DNA of 57,583 nucleotides from Propionibacteriaceae bacterium (lineage in GTDB: Bacteria; Actinomycetota; Actinomycetes; Propionibacteriales; Propionibacteriaceae), in NCBI GenBank assembly GCA_030532575.1, contig JAUNKV010000017.1, forward strand, positions 1 through 57,583, written 5' to 3'. Numbering within the stretch: the stretch's first letter is position 1; every line of letters starts with the position of its first letter. Below are positions 17,384-29,380 of this stretch, one piece after another. Made by a program: the position numbers and the translations under genes. The notes beneath the pieces were generated by a model. The model did no database searches, had not been told where the DNA came from, and worked only from the letters and a program-made list of their open reading frames with translations.

Positions 17384-18406
17384 TCAGATGTTGACGCCGA
17401 GGCTTCTCAGGTAGGCCATCGGGTCCTTGGCATCGTAGACCTTGCCCGGGGTGGTTCCCTTCGGGTAGTACTCGAAGTGCAGGTGCGGGCCCGTGACCCG
17501 CCCGGTGGAACCGACGTATCCGATCATGTCACCGGCTTTGACGCTCTGGCCGGGCTTCACCAAGGAGCGGGACATGTGGGCGTACAGCGTCGATCCGCCA
17601 TCGGCGTGGGAGATCACCACGTTGATGCCCGCCCAGCCGCCGCTGGTGGGGCTGATGACGATCCCCGAGGCCGCGGCGTAGATCGGGGTGCCCGAATCGG
17701 CGGTGAAATCCTGGCCGGTGTGGTACCGGGCCCAGATGCCGTGCTTGCCGTAGTAGGGGCCGAGCCGGTAGGTCCCGGCCTTGAGGGGGGAGGCCCCACC
17801 GGAGGCGCTGGCGGCGCTCAGGTCTTCCTTGGAGATCTTCGAGGTGTCCACGCCCTTCTTCTTCAGGGCGGCCTCAGCGGCGGCGAGCCGTTCGGCAGCA
17901 GCCTTCTTCTCGGCCTTGATCTTCTCCTCCTGCGCCGCCACCAACTCCAGGTCCGCATCCATCTTCGCGATCCGCTCCTCAGCGGTCTCGTTTGCGATGG
18001 TGCTCGTGGAATCGTCGTAGGTGGAGTTCAAGTCCTCCTCGTGCTTCTGGGCCACCTGATCGGCAACGGCGGTGTCCAGGTTGCTGCGCAGTGCGGAGCG
18101 GGATGTGTCCTCATCGGCGGAGGGGAAGGCGTTCTCGACGGCCTTGGCCGCGCGCTCGGGCACTGCCGCATCGGTGGCGATGACCTCGCTCACCGATTCG
18201 CTCGCGGAGCGTGCGCTCCAGGCCCAGCCGAACACGGCGGCGGCCGCCACGCTGCCAGCCGCAACGGCGGCAACAGCCGTCCGGTTCAGGCGGGATCGCC
18301 CACGTCGGGACGGGGTGGCGATGGTGGCTTCGACGAAGTCGGGTTCGACATCCTCGCCGGGGGCGAGAGCCCGACGTGCCGCAGGTCGCGGTTCGTTGAT
18401 CTTCAA
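17384..18406 (-). CDS. M23-family (LytM) peptidase, membrane anchored
   Basis: 340 residues. One membrane helix near residue 45 (TAVAAVAAGSVAAAAVFGWAW), then a charged helical/coiled-coil region (about 80-200, rich in AEERIAKMDADLELVAAQEE), then the LytM domain with zinc ligands in ARYHTGQDF and GPHLHFEYYP and the TLYAHM motif. It would cut peptidoglycan cross-links or activate amidases outside the membrane. Start: TTG 18406, with GAGGAG 8 bases upstream; an upstream TTG at 18436 lies before the predicted transcript start and is less likely. Confidence 0.9.
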   Translation of the reverse strand: MKINEPRPAARRALAPGEDVEPDFVEATIATPSRRGRSRLNRTAVAAVAAGSVAAAAVFGWAWSARSASESVSEVIATDAAVPERAAKAVENAFPSADEDTSRSALRSNLDTAVADQVAQKHEEDLNSTYDDSTSTIANETAEERIAKMDADLELVAAQEEKIKAEKKAAAERLAAAEAALKKKGVDTSKISKEDLSAASASGGASPLKAGTYRLGPYYGKHGIWARYHTGQDFTADSGTPIYAAASGIVISPTSGGWAGINVVISHADGGSTLYAHMSRSLVKPGQSVKAGDMIGYVGSTGRVTGPHLHFEYYPKGTTPGKVYDAKDPMAYLRSLGVNI

Positions 18407-18436
18407 AGTCGTCTCCTCAGGGAACCAACTCGCCAA

Positions 18437-18464
18437 ACCTTAGCAATTCTCAGCTTGTTCTCAA
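18437..18464 (-). promoter_or_regulatory. Promoter of the M23 peptidase gene
   Basis: On the minus strand TTGAGA (18464-18459) and TAAGGT (18442-18437) are separated by 16 bases, close to the housekeeping sigma consensus. Transcription would start near 18430, upstream of the TTG at 18406. Confidence 0.55.
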
Positions 18465-18506
18465 AATGGTGCACAGTCCTTTCGGACGGCAGGGAGGCGG
18501 AACCGG

Positions 18507-18535
18507 TGGACCGCGCCTGCCGGAGGCGATAGGCT
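18507..18535 (+). promoter_or_regulatory. Probable promoter of sucCD
   Basis: TGGACC (18507-18512), 17-base spacer, TAGGCT (18530-18535). A leader of about 35 bases with AGGAG precedes the sucC ATG. Confidence 0.5.
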
Positions 18536-18576
18536 GCCTTGTGTACCCCGATCAACGTCGATGCAGGAGCCGACAC

Positions 18577-19746
18577 ATGGACCTACTGGAGTACCAGGCA
18601 CGTGAACTGTTCAGTGCCTTCGACGTGCCAGTCCTTCCCGGAATCGTGGCCCGAACCCCCGAGCAGGCGGTCACCGCCCGCGCCACCCTCGGCGCCGACG
18701 TGGTGGTGGTCAAGGCGCAGGTGCGCACCGGGGGACGCGGCAAGGCCGGAGGGGTCAAACTGGCGCGAGGCTACGACGAAGTGGCCGAGGTGGCCTCCGC
18801 CATCCTCGGCATGGACATCAAGGGTCACACCGTCGAGGAGGTGATGGTCTGCCCCGCCGTGGAGATCGCCGAGGAGTACTACTTCTCCATCCTGCTGGAC
18901 CGGGCCGCCGGAGGATACCTCGCGATGTGCTCCCGGCAGGGCGGGATGGACATCGAAACCCTCGCGCTGGAACGCCCCGAGGCCCTGGTGAGGGTTCCCC
19001 TGGACGTCACCGTCGGCATCGACGAGGTCATCGGTGCCGAGATCGCGGCCCGGGCAGGATTCCCCACAGCGGACCACGAGGCACTGGCGCAGGTGTTTGC
19101 GAGTCTGTGGCGGTTGTTCCGGGACTCCGACGCCACCCTGGTGGAGGTGAACCCCCTGGTCAAGGTCGCCGACGGTTCACTCAGCGCCCTCGACGGCAAG
19201 GTGACCCTCGACGGCAACGCCGATTTCCGCCACGACTGGGAGGCCTACCACGCCTCCTCCGGTGAGACCGAGCTGGAACAGCAGGCCCGTGCCCTGGACC
19301 TCAACTACGTCCACCTGGAGGGCAGCGTCGGGATCATCGGCAACGGGGCCGGGCTGGTGATGAGCACCCTCGACGTGGTGGAACGAGCCGGTCGCGACCT
19401 GCCAGGAGCACCCCGGCCCGCCAACTTCCTGGACATCGGGGGTGGGGCCTCCTCCCAAGTGATGGCCAACGGACTGCGAATCATCATGAGCGATCCACAG
19501 GTGAGGAGCGTCTTCGTCAACGTCTTCGGCGGGATCACCGCCTGCAACGACGTCGCCACCGGCATCGTCCACGCCCTCGAGCTCCTCGGCGACGAGGCGC
19601 GCCTGCCCATCGTGGTGCGGCTCGACGGAAACTCCGTGGAGGTGGGCAAGGCCATCCTCGCCGAGGCGGCACACCCGCTCATCCACGTCGAGGACACGAT
19701 GGATCAGGCAGCGGCCACGGCCGCACGACTCGCCTCCGGGCACTGA
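18577..19746 (+). CDS. sucC: Succinyl-CoA synthetase beta subunit
   Basis: 389 residues. With SucD it interconverts succinyl-CoA and succinate with nucleoside triphosphate formation in the TCA cycle. The N-terminus [19 protein letters not shown] is the family start; ATP-grasp follows ([20 protein letters not shown]), then [20 protein letters not shown] and the C-terminal [32 protein letters not shown] 18577, with an AGGAG upstream, was preferred over an open extension to 18466. sucD follows after 19 bases with its own ribosome binding site (AGGAGAGG). Confidence 0.96.
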   Translation: MDLLEYQARELFSAFDVPVLPGIVARTPEQAVTARATLGADVVVVKAQVRTGGRGKAGGVKLARGYDEVAEVASAILGMDIKGHTVEEVMVCPAVEIAEEYYFSILLDRAAGGYLAMCSRQGGMDIETLALERPEALVRVPLDVTVGIDEVIGAEIAARAGFPTADHEALAQVFASLWRLFRDSDATLVEVNPLVKVADGSLSALDGKVTLDGNADFRHDWEAYHASSGETELEQQARALDLNYVHLEGSVGIIGNGAGLVMSTLDVVERAGRDLPGAPRPANFLDIGGGASSQVMANGLRIIMSDPQVRSVFVNVFGGITACNDVATGIVHALELLGDEARLPIVVRLDGNSVEVGKAILAEAAHPLIHVEDTMDQAAATAARLASGH

Positions 19747-19765
19747 GGCTTCAGGAGAGGAAAGC

Positions 19766-20656
19766 ATGGCTGTCTTCATCAACCAGCACACCCGCGTCGT
19801 CGTCCAGGGCATGACCGGTCGGGAGGGACGCAAGCACACGCAACGGATGACGATGTCCGGAACCCGCATCGTCGGTGGGGTCACCCCCGGTCGTGGCGGC
19901 GAATCGGTCCTGTTCGAGGAGGACCCGGTGCCGGTGTTCAACACCGTGGGCGAGGCGGTGGCCGCCACTCGGGCCGATGTCTCCGTGGTCTTCGTGCCCC
20001 CGAGGTTCGCCCGCGACGCCGTCATCGAGGCCGTCGAGTCCGGGATCGGGCTGTGCGTGGTCATCACCGAGGGCATCCCGGTGCGCGACGCCCTGGAGTT
20101 CCACGCCGCGGCCCGGGCCAACGGGGCCAGGGTGATCGGGCCGAACTGCCCGGGGCTGATCTCGCCGGGGCTGTCCAACGTCGGCATCATCCCCGCCCAC
20201 ATCGCGGGACAGGGCCGGATCGGGTTGGTCTCGAAATCCGGGACCCTGACCTACCAGATGATGTACGAGCTGCGGGACCACGGTTTCTCCACCGCGGTGG
20301 GCATCGGCGGCGACCCCGTGGTCGGCACCTCCCACATCGACGTGCTGGAGGCCTTCGAGCAGGACCCCGAGACCGAGGTCATCGTCATGATCGGCGAGAT
20401 CGGCGGTGACGCGGAGGAACGGGCCGGGGCCCACATCAAGGAGCACATCTCCAAGCCGGTCATCGGATACGTCGCCGGGTTCACCGCCCCCGCCGGGAAG
20501 ACGATGGGCCACGCCGGTGCCATCATCACCGGCAGCAGGGGCACCGCGGCCGCGAAGAAGGAGGCCCTGGAGGCCGCCGGGGTGCGGGTGGGGGAGACCC
20601 CCAGCCAGAGTGCCCAGCTGGTGCGTGACGCCATCGCGGAGCTACGCCGTCGCTGA
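19766..20656 (+). CDS. sucD: Succinyl-CoA synthetase alpha subunit
   Basis: 296 residues. CoA-binding Rossmann domain first ([29 protein letters not shown]), then the ligase domain with [11 protein letters not shown] and the phospho-histidine loop [10 protein letters not shown]. Pairs with SucC directly upstream. In many actinobacteria sucCD is followed by a DUF6350-type gene and purN-purH; here that order is kept, but an opposite-strand sensor-protein gene sits in between. Confidence 0.96.
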   Translation: MAVFINQHTRVVVQGMTGREGRKHTQRMTMSGTRIVGGVTPGRGGESVLFEEDPVPVFNTVGEAVAATRADVSVVFVPPRFARDAVIEAVESGIGLCVVITEGIPVRDALEFHAAARANGARVIGPNCPGLISPGLSNVGIIPAHIAGQGRIGLVSKSGTLTYQMMYELRDHGFSTAVGIGGDPVVGTSHIDVLEAFEQDPETEVIVMIGEIGGDAEERAGAHIKEHISKPVIGYVAGFTAPAGKTMGHAGAIITGSRGTAAAKKEALEAAGVRVGETPSQSAQLVRDAIAELRRR

Positions 20657-20679
20657 ACCTGAGCCACAGTGGTGGTGTT

Positions 20680-22299
20680 CTACGCCTGGCTGGCCCGCTG
20701 AGCAGTACGGATGGCGATGGCCCCGAGCTGGGCCTCGGTGAACTGGTACTCCGGGGTGACCTTCACCAGCACGTAGCTCACCGTGGTGGCTGCGCGGGTG
20801 ACGATCAGCTGGTAGTACGCCTTGGAGTCATCCGTCTTGTCGAGGGAGAGCGAGAACATCCGGGCGGACACCGGGAGCTCATCGATCCCGACCCCACTGA
20901 CGGCCTCGAACTCGGTGACGCTGGCCGTGGTGAGGCGTTCCTTGCAGGACAGGATGTTGCTCACCAGCGCGGACTCGAAGGACGTGGCTGCCTCCTCATC
21001 GGCGAAGGTGAAGCGCAGCTCATCCAGGCCGAAGACATCCGGTACCTGGATCTGGCTGGTCTCACTCAGCACGAAGGTGATCTGCATCCGCTCGGTGGGG
21101 CCGGGATCGGTGTCGAGCGACATGTTCTCGCAGCTGGTGCCCTTCAGCCTCAGCTCGGCAGGGGCCCCAGTGGCCAGCCACCTGCCGTAGCCGGGGGTGA
21201 TCCGGGGCAGGTCGGCGCTGATGAGCCACCCCGGGGGATCGACCTTGGGCGGAACCGACGGCGTGACCGTCGGATCAGCCGGGCAGGTGCCCTCGGAGGC
21301 GGTGCAGATCTCAGCCAGCCGGGTGGCGGCTGCGGTGACGAGCGGGGCGGCCTCCACCGGGGTCCCGGCCTGGGTCACGGCGAAGGTGGACGCGGTCCTG
21401 CCGGTGCGCACCAGCAGCAACGTGTGGTACTTCGGGCTCTCCTCGTCCTCGAAGACCACCGTCACCTGCACGGCGTCGTCCCCGAGCCCCGTCACCGCCG
21501 TGGCGCTGGCGATGTAGGTCTGGTTGATGGCGCAGGTGGACAGGTCGCTCACCCGCTTGGCGTGGATCTGGGTGGCGGCATCCACGCTGGCGTAGCTGTC
21601 GATCTCGTGGAGCAGGGCCAGCTGGCCGTCCGAGCCGATGCTGCGGTGCAGCGAGGTCACCGGGTTGATGTCCGCCACGTCCTTGCCCAGACACGCGGGA
21701 CGCCTTGGGCGGTCCTTCTTCGCCTCGATGGTGTCAACCACGTTCCAGCTCACACCCTCGACGATCGCGCTGGCGTCGGAGGCCTCCATCAGATTGGCCG
21801 CGGTCGCCGCGGGGGGCAGCTCCGAGGTGGTCGACTCCGAGGGTGGCTGGGCCGCGCCCCCGCCACCTCGGTTCGCCAGGGCGAAGAAACCGATGACGAT
21901 CAGGATCAGTGCGGCGAGAGCGCCGCTGCCCCACATCACCAAGGTCTTGCGGTGGTGCCGAATCCAGCCGCCCGTGTCCTCCTCGGTCTCCCGCTGCTGG
22001 GCGCGCGACGGCAGCGAGGCCGTCGCGACGGCGGAGGGGGAGGTGGTGCTGGGGGCCGAGCGGCGGGGCGCATCCCCGGACGGCTGATCGAGCCGGTGCT
22101 CGGTCTCCGGCAGCACCGGAGCCGGGATGGCGGTTTCGGAGTCGGAGTCGGCCGGGCGTGCGAACGGGTTGCCAAAGTCATCCGCAGCGCCGCGTCGGGC
22201 ACCACCGGGGGTGGCGCGACGTGTATCGTCAAGGCCGTCCGGCTCGGCACCCTCGGGGGCGAAAGCCCGACGGGGACGCTCGTTGCCGGAGTCAGTCAT
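20680..22299 (-). CDS. Membrane protein with two PknH-like extracellular sensor domains
   Basis: 539 residues. The N-terminal 115 residues are disordered and rich in Arg, Pro, Ser (cytoplasmic). One membrane helix follows (LVMWGSGALAALILIVIGFF). Outside are two related domains, about 165-310 and 340-539, each with paired cysteines (one copy: DLSTCAINQTYIASATAV; the other: LSCKERLTTASVTEFEAVSG). This resembles the extracellular sensor domain of the mycobacterial kinase PknH and its lipoprotein relatives, but no kinase domain is attached. ATG 22299 has GGAGG 6 bases upstream. It is inserted between sucD and the DUF6350-type gene on the opposite strand. Ligand unknown. Confidence 0.7.
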   Translation of the reverse strand: MTDSGNERPRRAFAPEGAEPDGLDDTRRATPGGARRGAADDFGNPFARPADSDSETAIPAPVLPETEHRLDQPSGDAPRRSAPSTTSPSAVATASLPSRAQQRETEEDTGGWIRHHRKTLVMWGSGALAALILIVIGFFALANRGGGGAAQPPSESTTSELPPAATAANLMEASDASAIVEGVSWNVVDTIEAKKDRPRRPACLGKDVADINPVTSLHRSIGSDGQLALLHEIDSYASVDAATQIHAKRVSDLSTCAINQTYIASATAVTGLGDDAVQVTVVFEDEESPKYHTLLLVRTGRTASTFAVTQAGTPVEAAPLVTAAATRLAEICTASEGTCPADPTVTPSVPPKVDPPGWLISADLPRITPGYGRWLATGAPAELRLKGTSCENMSLDTDPGPTERMQITFVLSETSQIQVPDVFGLDELRFTFADEEAATSFESALVSNILSCKERLTTASVTEFEAVSGVGIDELPVSARMFSLSLDKTDDSKAYYQLIVTRAATTVSYVLVKVTPEYQFTEAQLGAIAIRTAQRASQA

Positions 22300-22323
22300 G
22301 TACACCTCCAAGCGGATGTGACA

Positions 22324-22337
22324 CCGCCGATCGGCGG
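22324..22337. promoter_or_regulatory. Palindrome in the divergent sensor/DUF6350 promoter region
   Basis: CCGCCGATCGGCGG is a perfect 14-bp palindrome in the 102-base gap between two divergent starts. It could be an operator; short GC palindromes also arise by chance. Confidence 0.35.
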
Positions 22338-22401
22338 CACTTCATTTCTACAGGGTACCCATGACGAGCAGGTTTTGGCCCATCGAGTGGAGGACACGGT
22401 T

Positions 22402-23778
22402 GTGGGGGAGCGCTCAACCAGGCATCGGACCATCGCCGTTGACGTGGACGCGGCCAAGTCCGCCAGGCGTCCTCATCTGGTGCTGCCCTGGTACCTCGTG
22501 GCAGGACTCGGGGGGCTCGCGGTGGTCGCCGCCGGATGGCTGCTGCTGGTCGCGCCAGCGGTACTGGGCTGGCTCACCTCGCCGCGCACCCAGCTGACCT
22601 CCGCCCTCGACCTGGCCAACCGGATGCTGCTGCTGGCCAACGGTGCTCCCGTCGAGCTGGGAGGGCAGCAGGTGAGCATGATCCCGCTGGGTTTCACCGC
22701 CGTGCTGTTGCTGCTCAGCCGCCCGCTGGCAGCCCTCGCGGCCCGGCACGCGGCACGTGCCCAAGGAGTCTTCGACAACACCGGCGACCTGTGGGTGGAC
22801 AGTCGCGCAATCGTGTTGCGCATTTCCGGGGTGTTCGTGACGGCCTACGCCGTGGCTCTGGGGGTGCTGGCGACCTTCGTGCCGGGGGTCTCCTGGCTGC
22901 GGGTCCTGCTCGGTGCGGTCATCGTCGGCGGCACAGGGGCCTTGTGGGGCACCGCCTCGGCCGTCGAGTTACACATCGGCACCAGATGGCCCGCGTGGCT
23001 GCGCAGCGTTCCCCGGGCACTCGGCCTGGCCTGGGGGGTGTGCCTCGCCGTCGGCGCGGTGCTGCTGGCGCTCAGCCTGTACCTGCAGCGTGACCGGATC
23101 GCATCGATCACCGACACCCTCGATCCGGGGATCGCAGGAGTGGTGATCCTGGTGGTGCTGCAGCTGCTCTACCTGCCCAACCTCATCGTCTGGGCCGTCG
23201 CCTGGTCCCTGGGGGCCGGGCTCACCCTGGGCGACGACTCGCTGATCTCGATGGGCATCACCGATGTCGGATTCCTCCCGGCGATCCCCGTCCTCGGCGC
23301 GGTCCCCGATCCCGGACCGATGCCCGCGCTGCTGTGGCTGTGGCTGCTGGGTGGGGTGGTGGCAGGTGCCCTGGCCGGGGGAGTCGTCGCCTGGGCTCGC
23401 CCCTCCAGCCGCTTCGACGAGACCACCCTGGTGGGGGCGCTCACCGGGGTGGTGGCGGGATTCGGGCTGGTGGGACTCGCCGCCGTCGCCTCCGGTGGGC
23501 TGGGTGCGAACCGGCTGGCGACGATGGGGGTGCGCCTCGGTGATCTCGCGATCACGGCCCCCAGCCTGCTGGGCCTGTCAGGGCTGGTCACGGGCCTGGG
23601 CATCGGCTTGCTCCGGCGGCAGTGGCCCACCGCCGAGCAGTGGGCGGAGCTTCGGGCCAGCCTGCGCCAAGCGGAGGAACCCGATGTGGTCGACGACGAG
23701 ATCACCCGCGAGTCCCGGCTGGCCAAGGAGCGCGACCAGGCACCCCAGGAGGACGAGGACACCCTGCCCCGTCGTTGA
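22402..23778 (+). CDS. Polytopic membrane protein, DUF6350 type
   Basis: 458 residues from GTG 22402, with GGAGG 8 bases upstream. About ten membrane helices, e.g. YLVAGLGGLAVVAAGWLLLV, MIPLGFTAVLLLLSRPLAAL, VFVTAYAVALGVLATFVPGV, VVILVVLQLLYLPNLIVWAV, LLWLWLLGGVVAGALAGGVV. The loop WSLGAGLTLGDDSLISMGI and the gene order (sucCD upstream, purN-purH downstream) are characteristic of this actinobacterial family. The C-terminal 50 residues are charged and cytoplasmic. Function not known; a transport or scaffolding role would be a guess. Confidence 0.85.
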   Translation: MGERSTRHRTIAVDVDAAKSARRPHLVLPWYLVAGLGGLAVVAAGWLLLVAPAVLGWLTSPRTQLTSALDLANRMLLLANGAPVELGGQQVSMIPLGFTAVLLLLSRPLAALAARHAARAQGVFDNTGDLWVDSRAIVLRISGVFVTAYAVALGVLATFVPGVSWLRVLLGAVIVGGTGALWGTASAVELHIGTRWPAWLRSVPRALGLAWGVCLAVGAVLLALSLYLQRDRIASITDTLDPGIAGVVILVVLQLLYLPNLIVWAVAWSLGAGLTLGDDSLISMGITDVGFLPAIPVLGAVPDPGPMPALLWLWLLGGVVAGALAGGVVAWARPSSRFDETTLVGALTGVVAGFGLVGLAAVASGGLGANRLATMGVRLGDLAITAPSLLGLSGLVTGLGIGLLRRQWPTAEQWAELRASLRQAEEPDVVDDEITRESRLAKERDQAPQEDEDTLPRR

Positions 23779-23791
23779 GGCTCGAAGGGTC

Positions 23792-24946
23792 CTACCGTCG
23801 CACGGGTTCGTGGGCGCAGAACGGCTCCTCGGCGAGGAAATCACCCGTCATGGCGTAGGCACGGGCCCGGGAACCTCCGCAGAAGGAGCGGTACGAGCAG
23901 AACCCGCACTTGCCCTTCAACTGGCTGCGGTCCCTGAGGGTGCGGAACAGATCCGAGTTGCGGTACACCTCGCCCAGGTCATCGGTGCGGACATTCCCGG
24001 CAGCGATCGGCAGGAATCCCGACGGGTAGATGTCACCGATGTGGGAGATGAACAGGAAACCGTCACCGTCGTTGACGTTGCGGGCCCGCCCGATCCCGTC
24101 CTGCTGTGAATAGTGCATCCCGGAGGTCAGCACGTCCAGATCGGTGTCGACACCCTGCCTGGCCTCGGCGCGTTTGCGCTGCATCACCACGCGCGAGTAC
24201 TGCGGGGCGGCCGTGGCCTTGATGTCAAAAGGAGCGTCCCGGCTCAGGTCGTAGAGCTGGTTGAACACCTGCTCGAACTCCTCGGCACTCGCGACGTCAT
24301 CTTTCCTCGCCCGCCCCATCGGCACCAGGAAGAACACCTCCCAGAACACGATCCCGAGCTCACCCATCAGGTCACACATCGCGGGCATGTCCGCGATGTT
24401 GCCCTTGCGAACCACCGTGTTGACCTGGGTGCTGAGCCCGATCTCCTGGGACTGCCGGAGGATGCGGATGCCGTGATCAAAGCTGCCCGACACCCGACGG
24501 AACTCGTCATGGATCGCCGCATTCGAGCCGTCCAGGCTGACCGCCAGCCGGGTCAGGCCTGCCTCCTTCAGCTCCTCCAGACGCTCTCGGGAGGCCAACG
24601 GGGTGGTTGCCGGGGTGATCGCCATCCGCAGCCCGATCTCCGCCCCGTGCCGCACCAACTCGACGATGTCCGGCCGCTTGAAGGCGTCGCCGCCCGAGAA
24701 CACGAACACCACACGTCCGAAGCTGCGCACGTCGTCGAGAAGTTTCCTCGCCTCCGCGGTGGTCAGTTCACCCGGGTCGCGCAACGGTTGGGCAGAGGCC
24801 CGGCAGTGCCTGCAGGCCAGATCGCAGGCCTGCGTGGTCTCCCAGATCACGATGAACGGTGCCTGGTCGAAATCCAGGTTCGGGCGGGCCCCGAACGGGT
24901 GCCCCGCAGCGTGGCCGTGAGCGTGTCCATGGTGTGGGTGCGGCAT
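23792..24946 (-). CDS. Radical SAM/SPASM protein (TIGR04053-like) with His-rich N-terminus
   Basis: 384 residues. The radical SAM cluster motif is CDLACRHC (CxxxCxxC) near residue 45, followed by FVFSGGDAFKRPD and the SAM-domain strand LAVSLDGSN. The C-terminus has the auxiliary-cluster motif CGFCSYRSFCGG and a last Cys in EEPFC, like SPASM/twitch proteins related to heme-d1/AhbD enzymes. The first 16 residues (MPHPHHGHAHGHAAGH) hold seven histidines, which may bind a metal. ATG 24946 lies 7 bases after a TAGCGT box. Divergent from purN, with which it does not otherwise belong; no peptide precursor gene is visible nearby, so the substrate is unknown. Confidence 0.85.
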   Translation of the reverse strand: MPHPHHGHAHGHAAGHPFGARPNLDFDQAPFIVIWETTQACDLACRHCRASAQPLRDPGELTTAEARKLLDDVRSFGRVVFVFSGGDAFKRPDIVELVRHGAEIGLRMAITPATTPLASRERLEELKEAGLTRLAVSLDGSNAAIHDEFRRVSGSFDHGIRILRQSQEIGLSTQVNTVVRKGNIADMPAMCDLMGELGIVFWEVFFLVPMGRARKDDVASAEEFEQVFNQLYDLSRDAPFDIKATAAPQYSRVVMQRKRAEARQGVDTDLDVLTSGMHYSQQDGIGRARNVNDGDGFLFISHIGDIYPSGFLPIAAGNVRTDDLGEVYRNSDLFRTLRDRSQLKGKCGFCSYRSFCGGSRARAYAMTGDFLAEEPFCAHEPVRR

Positions 24947-24997
24947 GGTCAGCACGCTACCCGACGAGGAAACGGCGCCCGACGGTAGGGTTGGGTT

Positions 24998-25569
24998 GTG
25001 ACAACTCGCGTCGTGGTCCTCGTCTCCGGCTCCGGAACCCTGCTCCAGGCTCTGCTCGATGCCGTCGCAGCAGGTGAGGTGGATGCCGAGGTCGTCGGTG
25101 TGGTCTCTGACCAACCCGCCGCGCCCGCCCTCGAGCGTGCCCGGGCCGCCGGGGTCCCCGCGGTGGCCCACCCCTTGCCGAAGGGCGGTGACCGGGGCCG
25201 CTGGGATGCCGAGCTGACCGGGATCGTGGCCGAGTTCACTCCGGACCTGGTGGCCTCGGCAGGTTTCATGAAACTGCTGGGTGAGCATTTCCTGGGCCGC
25301 TTCGGTGGCCGTACCATCAACACCCACCCGGCCCTGCTGCCAAGCTTCCCCGGTATGCACGGCCCCCGTGACGCCCTCGCCCACGGTGTGAAGGTCTCAG
25401 GCGCGACGGTGTTCCTCGTGGATCCCGGCATCGACACCGGTAGGATTCTCGCGCAGGGGGCGGTCGAGGTACTGGCTGACGACACCGTCGAAACCCTTCA
25501 CGAACGCATCAAGGTGGTGGAGCGCCGCCTGCTCATCGAGACCGTGCGCTCCTGGAGACAAGGAGAGAC

Positions 25570-25573
<4 letters not shown>
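24998..25573 (+). CDS. purN: Phosphoribosylglycinamide formyltransferase
   Basis: 191 residues from GTG 24998. It transfers a formyl group from 10-formyl-THF to GAR in purine synthesis. Family marks: [18 protein letters not shown] at the N-terminus, and the active-site region [19 protein letters not shown] with the following [18 protein letters not shown] (His and Asp catalytic). TAGGGT at 24986-24991 ends 6 bases before the GTG. Its stop overlaps the purH ATG, and folD, which makes its cofactor, follows purH. Confidence 0.95.
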
Positions 25574-27126
<1,553 letters not shown>

Positions 27127-27136
27127 GGAGCCAAAG

Positions 27137-28000
27137 ATGACTGCGCAGGCACTGGACGGCAAGGCCACGGCCGCCACCATCAAGGCCGAGCTGACCCAGC
27201 GGGTTGCCCGGATGCGGGAGGCGGGCGTGGTGCCCGGGCTCGCGACGGTGCTGGTGGGTGATGACCCGGCCAGCCAGAACTACGTGCGGATGAAGCACCG
27301 CGACTGCGCGGAGGTCGGGATCGAGTCCATCCAGGTGGAGCTGCCCGCTGCCGCCACGGCCTCGCAGCTGGAGGGGGCGATCAGGGAACTCAACGCCTCG
27401 AAGGCCTGCACCGGCTACATCGTGCAGCTGCCCATCCCGGGTCACCTGGACGAGAACTGGGCGCTGGGGCTGATCGACCCCGACAAGGACGCCGACGGCC
27501 TGCACCCGATCAACCTGGGGCGGCTGGTGCTGAACGAACCCGGCACCCTGCCCTGCACCCCCCGCGGGATCGCGGAGTTGGTGCGCCGCCACGGCCTGGA
27601 CTGGCAGGGGGCACAGGTGTGCGTGGTGGGGCGTGGCATCACCGTCGGCCGCCCGCTGGGGCTGATCCTGACCCGGCGCAGCGAGAACGCCACCGTCACC
27701 CTGTGCCACACCGGTACCCGGGACCTGGCCGAACACACCCGCAGGGCCGATGTCGTCGTCGCGGCTGCGGGAGTGCCCGGCATGGTCACCGCCGACATGA
27801 TCCAAGGCGGTGCCGTGTGCATCGATGTCGGGGTGAGCCGGGTGGCGGGCAGGACCACCGGGGACCTGGCCGAGGACGTGTGGCGCAAGGCCTCGTGGGT
27901 CACCCCGAACCCCGGGGGAGTGGGTCCGATGACCCGCGCCATGCTGCTCAGCAACGTCGTGGACCGGGCCGAGGCGATCCATGCGCGACAGGAAGGCTGA
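27137..28000 (+). CDS. folD: Methylenetetrahydrofolate dehydrogenase/cyclohydrolase
   Basis: 287 residues. It supplies 10-formyl-THF for PurN and PurH, which precede it. The catalytic Lys is in [15 protein letters not shown], the folate segment is [16 protein letters not shown], with [13 protein letters not shown], and the NADP fold is [16 protein letters not shown], ending [19 protein letters not shown] 27137 is preceded by GAGGAG; the open frame reaching 27005 overlaps purH and was rejected. Overlaps the DUF3017 gene by 20 bases. Confidence 0.96.
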   Translation: MTAQALDGKATAATIKAELTQRVARMREAGVVPGLATVLVGDDPASQNYVRMKHRDCAEVGIESIQVELPAAATASQLEGAIRELNASKACTGYIVQLPIPGHLDENWALGLIDPDKDADGLHPINLGRLVLNEPGTLPCTPRGIAELVRRHGLDWQGAQVCVVGRGITVGRPLGLILTRRSENATVTLCHTGTRDLAEHTRRADVVVAAAGVPGMVTADMIQGGAVCIDVGVSRVAGRTTGDLAEDVWRKASWVTPNPGGVGPMTRAMLLSNVVDRAEAIHARQEG

Positions 28001-28261
28001 GCAGCTGCCGAACCGGCCCGAGGCGCTGCTGGTGGCAGTGGCGATCCTGCTGGTCGGGGTGGTGGTCACCGCGTTCGGGCACTGGCGACGCGGTGCCGTC
28101 ATCATCGCCTTCGCCATTCTCGTCGCGGCTGGGGCCCGGGCCATCCTGCCCGATCATCTCTCGGGGCTGTTGGTGGCGCGTGGCCGCCTGGTGGACGTGT
28201 TGCTCATGGGAGGATTGGGGGTGGCCATCGCGTTGTGCGCCCTGATCGTGCCCCCCGGCCC

Positions 28262-28265
<4 letters not shown>
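27981..28265 (+). CDS. DUF3017 membrane protein
   Basis: 94 residues, three predicted helices: [38 protein letters not shown] and [18 protein letters not shown] short charged N-terminus starts inside the folD 3' end. DUF3017 genes regularly follow folD in actinobacteria, which supports the call. No known function. The mdh promoter overlaps its last codons. Confidence 0.88.
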
Positions 28266-29321
<1,056 letters not shown>

Positions 29322-29330
29322 GCAGACGGG

Positions 29331-29380
29331 CACACGTCAAGGGGGCCGGAGGACTTCTCCTCCGGCCCCCTTGACGTGTG
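29331..29380. terminator. Very strong bidirectional terminator between mdh and sucB
   Basis: Perfect 23-bp stem: left arm 29331-29353 (starting CACACGTCAAGGGGG), right arm 29358-29380, loop CTTC. The arm nearest each gene supplies a short T/A stretch. It lies exactly between two convergent stop codons, the sucB stop being the next codon. Confidence 0.93.

Noticed and set aside
21424-22401. Open extension upstream of the DUF6350-type gene
   Set aside because: It is antisense to the sensor-protein gene; GTG 22402 has a good ribosome binding site and the family's first helix follows.
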